DNA of 64,000 bases. Source: Williamsia sp. 1138 (GTDB taxonomy: Bacteria; Actinomycetota; Actinomycetes; Mycobacteriales; Mycobacteriaceae). The stretch spans positions 1 to 64,000 of the forward strand of contig NZ_MJEJ02000030.1 in NCBI RefSeq assembly GCF_002095435.2, written 5' to 3'. The notes under the pieces are model-generated. The model did not search any database. It was given only the letters and a program-made list of their open reading frames with translations, and was not told the origin of the DNA. How positions within the stretch are numbered: the stretch's first letter is position 1; the number at the start of each line of letters is the position of its first letter. This document shows, piece by piece, positions 61,230 to 64,000 of the stretch. A program made the translations under genes and the position numbers.

Positions 61230-63197
61230 GTGAGCGCTCAGGTCGAAGAGATGGAGTTTGCCGCGGAGACGCGGCAATTGCTCGACCTCATGATCCATTC
61301 GGTTTACTCGAACAAGGATTCTTTCCTGCGTGAGCTGGTGTCCAACTCATCGGACGCCCTCGACAAGCTGCGCATGGAGACCTACCGCAACAAGGACCTC
61401 GCGGCGGACACCTCCGATCTGCACATCCAGATCACACTCGACCCTGAGGCCCGGACCTTCACCCTCTCCGACAACGGCATCGGCATGTCCCGCGCCGAGG
61501 TCGTCGACCTCATCGGCACGCTCGCGAAGTCGGGCACCGCAGAGGTACGGAAGAAACTGAAGGAGGCTAAGGACTCTGCGGCGTCGGAGGAGCTGATCGG
61601 CCAGTTCGGCATCGGCTTCTACTCGACGTTCATGGTCGCCGACAAGGTCACCCTGCTGACCCGCAAGGCCGGCGAGGAGCAGGCCACGCGCTGGGAGTCC
61701 GCGGGCGAGGGCACGTACACGATCGAAGACGTAGCGGACGCACCGCAGGGCACCACGGTCACGCTGCACCTCAAGCCCGAGGATGCAGAAGACGACCTGC
61801 ACGACTATGCGTCGGTCTCGCAGATCCGTCAGCTGGTGAAGAAGTACTCCGACTTCATCTCGTGGCCGATTCGCATGGACGTCCCCGCGCCGCCCGCTCC
61901 CCCGGCGCCGGAGGCCGACGAAGACGCTGATGCCGAGACTGCGGAAGAAACCGAGCCGGCACCCACTCACGTCACCGAGACGCTGAACTCGCAGAAGGCC
62001 CTGTGGACCCGGCCTCGGTCCGAGGTCACCGACGAGGAGTACGCGGAGTTCTACCGCCACGTCAGCCATGCGTGGGATGACCCGCTCGAGATCATCCCGA
62101 TGAAGGCCGAAGGCACTTTCGAGTACCAGGCCCTGCTGTTCATCCCGTCGACCGCACCGTTCGATCTGTTCATGCGCGAGCACAAGGCGGGCGTGCAGCT
62201 GTACGTCAAGCGGGTGTTCATCATGGACGACTGCGAAGAGCTGATGCCCGAGTACCTGCGGTTCATCAAGGGTCTGGTCGACGCACAGGATCTGTCGCTC
62301 AACGTCTCCCGCGAGATCCTGCAGCAGGACCGCCAGATCAAGGCGATCCGGCGGCGACTCACCAAGAAGGTGTTGTCGGTCATCAAGGACTTGCGCGCGA
62401 ACGACCGCGAGAAGTACGACACCCTGTGGTCGCAGTACGGGCGCGTTCTCAAGGAAGGTCTGCTGCAGGACGTCGACAACCGCGACGCGCTGCTGGCCAT
62501 CACCTCGCTGAGTTCCACCCACTCGGCCGACACCGCCACCTCGCTGGCGGAATATGTCGAGCGGATGAAGGACACCCAGAGCCAGATCTTCTACGCCACC
62601 GGCGAATCGCGGGAGCAGATCGAGCGCTCCCCGCATCTCGAGGCGTTCAAGGCGAAGGGTCTCGAAGTCCTACTGCTCACCGATCCCATCGACGAGATGT
62701 GGATCCAGTCGATTCCCGACTTCGAAGGCAAGCCGTTGCAGTCGGTCGCCAAGGGCGAGGTCGACCTCAGCGACGAGGCCGACAAGGAAGACGACGAGAA
62801 GAAAGACAACGAGCAGTTCGCCGAGCTCCTGACATGGCTGACGGGCGTGCTCGTCGATGACGTCAGCCAGGTGCGCCTGTCGTCGCGGCTGACCGACTCC
62901 GCGGCCTGCATCGTCGGTGAGGCACAGAGCCTTTCACCGGCACTCGAGAAGATGTATCGCGACTCCGGGATCCCCATGCCGGAGAGTAAGCGCATCCTGG
63001 AACTCAATCCCGACCACGCCCTGACGTCGGGGTTGCAGAAGGCGTTCGCCGACCGCGGCGACGATGCTGCGCTCCGGGAGACCGCAGAGTTGCTCTACGG
63101 TGCGGCACTGCTGGCCGAGGGTGGTAGCCCGACGCAACCGGCCGCCTTCAGCAAGACGCTGGCCAACCTGCTGACGAGGACCGTCTCCGCCGGCTGA
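61230..63197 (+). CDS. htpG: chaperone HtpG (Hsp90)
   Basis: A 655-residue Hsp90. N-terminal ATPase: LVSNSSDALDKLR, SDNGIGMSRAE, GTLAKSGTAE and GQFGIGFYSTFMVADKV. A Pro/Glu-rich acidic insert (about 215–250: PAPPAPPAPEADEDADAE) separates it from the middle domain, which has the Arg-containing NVSREILQQDR. It is longer than the E. coli protein because of this linker. GTG start at 61230 follows AAGGAG. A terminator follows the stop. Confidence 0.97.
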   Translation: MSAQVEEMEFAAETRQLLDLMIHSVYSNKDSFLRELVSNSSDALDKLRMETYRNKDLAADTSDLHIQITLDPEARTFTLSDNGIGMSRAEVVDLIGTLAKSGTAEVRKKLKEAKDSAASEELIGQFGIGFYSTFMVADKVTLLTRKAGEEQATRWESAGEGTYTIEDVADAPQGTTVTLHLKPEDAEDDLHDYASVSQIRQLVKKYSDFISWPIRMDVPAPPAPPAPEADEDADAETAEETEPAPTHVTETLNSQKALWTRPRSEVTDEEYAEFYRHVSHAWDDPLEIIPMKAEGTFEYQALLFIPSTAPFDLFMREHKAGVQLYVKRVFIMDDCEELMPEYLRFIKGLVDAQDLSLNVSREILQQDRQIKAIRRRLTKKVLSVIKDLRANDREKYDTLWSQYGRVLKEGLLQDVDNRDALLAITSLSSTHSADTATSLAEYVERMKDTQSQIFYATGESREQIERSPHLEAFKAKGLEVLLLTDPIDEMWIQSIPDFEGKPLQSVAKGEVDLSDEADKEDDEKKDNEQFAELLTWLTGVLVDDVSQVRLSSRLTDSAACIVGEAQSLSPALEKMYRDSGIPMPESKRILELNPDHALTSGLQKAFADRGDDAALRETAELLYGAALLAEGGSPTQPAAFSKTLANLLTRTVSAG

Positions 63198-63211
63198 TCG
63201 ATCCGGGCAAG

Positions 63212-63245
63212 CCGCCGACCGTGGCCATTTCGGCACGGTCGGCGG
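63212..63245. terminator. bidirectional terminator after htpG
   Basis: CCGCCGACCGTG (63212–63223) pairs perfectly with CACGGTCGGCGG (63234–63245), loop 10 bases, between htpG and the convergent aminotransferase gene. Confidence 0.8.
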
Positions 63246-63249
63246 TTGG

Positions 63250-64000
63250 TCAGCGGGTGACGTACTGCGCGAGCGCAGACAGCAACGCGTCGATATCGGC
63301 AGAACTCGAGCCCAGGCCAAGACTGGCCCGAACTGCTCCGCCGTCGTGGCCGAGTCGGCCCAGCAGCGGATGAGCGCAGAACCGGCCGTCCCGCACACCG
63401 ATGCCGTGCTCGGTGGACAGATACCGCGCCACATCCACCGCCCGATGGCCGTCGACGACGAAGCTGACGACACCGACGGCGTCTGAGATGTCGTGGAAGA
63501 TCTTCAGCACCTCGACACCGTCGATCGCGGCAAGACCCCACCGCAGTTGCTCGGTTAGCGCCGTTTCATGGTGCGCTGCAGCGTCTCCCAACGACGCGAT
63601 CTCCTCGCATGCGGCCGCCAGCGCTGCTGCGCCGAGCACGTTGGGCGATCCGCCTTCGTGCCGAGCAGGCGACGGTGCCCACTCGACGTCGTCGCGGGTC
63701 ACGTTGCGCACCGCTCCGCCGCCGGCGAGATACGCCGGGGCAGCGTCCAGCCAATCCCGTCGTCCGACAAGGACTCCGGCACCGAATGGGGCGTAGACCT
63801 TGTGACCGGAGAAGGCCAGGTAGTCGATGCCGTCCGCGACCAGGGACACCCGACGATGCGGGACCAGTTGAGCACCGTCGACGACGATCCGCGCTCCCCG
63901 TGTGTGGGCCAGATCGGCGAGTACTCGGATCGGCAGAATCTCGCCGGTGACGTTGGACGCGCCTGTCACGGCCAACAATGCCGCCCCGGTGCGCTGGAGT
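63250..64000 (-). CDS. class-V aminotransferase/cysteine desulfurase-like protein, partial
   Basis: The C-terminal 250 residues of a PLP-dependent fold-type I enzyme; the N terminus lies beyond the right edge. PLP-binding Asp region: RGARIVVDGAQLVPH; Schiff-base Lys: DYLAFSGHKVYAPFGAGVL. The active-site Cys of true desulfurases would be in the segment RDGRFCAHPLLGRLG; a Cys is present there. It could be a cysteine desulfurase or a related lyase/epimerase. Confidence 0.87.
   Translation of the reverse strand, partial: LQRTGAALLAVTGASNVTGEILPIRVLADLAHTRGARIVVDGAQLVPHRRVSLVADGIDYLAFSGHKVYAPFGAGVLVGRRDWLDAAPAYLAGGGAVRNVTRDDVEWAPSPARHEGGSPNVLGAAALAAACEEIASLGDAAAHHETALTEQLRWGLAAIDGVEVLKIFHDISDAVGVVSFVVDGHRAVDVARYLSTEHGIGVRDGRFCAHPLLGRLGHDGGAVRASLGLGSSSADIDALLSALAQYVTR

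Noticed and set aside
61347-62636. Minus-strand open frame of 429 codons inside htpG
   Set aside because: Exact antisense of conserved Hsp90 motifs; no start signal.

Overview
The window is high-GC DNA with dense, often overlapping genes and many GTG starts. The gene content is typical of mycolic-acid actinobacteria: an L,D-transpeptidase lipoprotein, an HbhA-like protein, a RamB-type regulator next to isocitrate lyase, a WhiB-like protein, F420- and FMN-type oxidoreductases and DUF2505/DUF2516/DUF3263 proteins. From memory, the order ldt–murB–DUF2505–nitrilase–DUF2993–deoC–DUF2516–hbhA–XRE–DUF445–TetR–fadB2–aceA–ramB–AhpD-like–lpd–prolyl oligopeptidase follows the Mycobacterium tuberculosis Rv0483-to-Rv0457c block, with many local insertions. 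A Gordonia-like or other Mycobacteriales chromosome is the best guess; the species cannot be fixed from sequence alone.

Layout. 1–1.8 kb: an IS1182-type transposase at the left edge. 1.9–10.3 kb: cell-wall and nucleotide genes (L,D-transpeptidase, MurB, two DUF2505 proteins, a methyltransferase, a nitrilase preceded by a striking 21-bp repeat array, an LmeA-like membrane protein, PurU, DeoC). 10.3–18.1 kb: two translationally coupled alpha/beta hydrolases, MerR, DUF2516, HbhA with its XRE partner, DUF445, TetR and an SDR. 18.1–19.9 kb: a hairpin repeat, an AT-rich stretch, a secreted protein and a small monooxygenase. 20–27.3 kb: a full-length MetE homologue that has lost three of its four zinc ligands, downstream of FadB2, then isocitrate lyase, a lipoprotein and RamB. 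27.3–34 kb: an amino-acid ABC transporter with a fused binding protein and permease, an AhpD-like protein plus methyltransferase, and a GntR-controlled hydroxylase opposite an amidase. 34–41.8 kb: a RecQ–phosphoribosyltransferase fusion, a DNA glycosylase, Lpd, an Old-Yellow-Enzyme protein, and an ECF42-like sigma factor with its DGPF partner. 42–46.2 kb: a run of peptidase genes (M43, small protein, M28, prolyl oligopeptidase). 46.2–53.4 kb: a DUF2079 membrane protein, DinB, PPK2, secreted and small proteins. 53.5–60.4 kb: an AprAB-like flavoprotein/ferredoxin pair, an aldo-keto reductase, a WhiB-like protein, GNAT and two LLM flavin monooxygenases. 60.4–64 kb: DUF4166, HtpG and a class-V aminotransferase cut by the window edge.

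Functionally, the centre of the window is acetate/fatty-acid carbon handling (AceA, RamB, FadB2, Lpd) mixed with envelope maintenance (LDT, MurB, HbhA, LmeA-like). The right third is rich in redox, peptide and possibly organosulfur metabolism. Three separate families of intergenic hairpin repeats recur across the window. The most unusual items are the MetE homologue without its canonical zinc site, the converging 21-bp repeat array and the peptidase cassette with an 81-residue companion protein. No tRNA, rRNA or CRISPR array was recognised.
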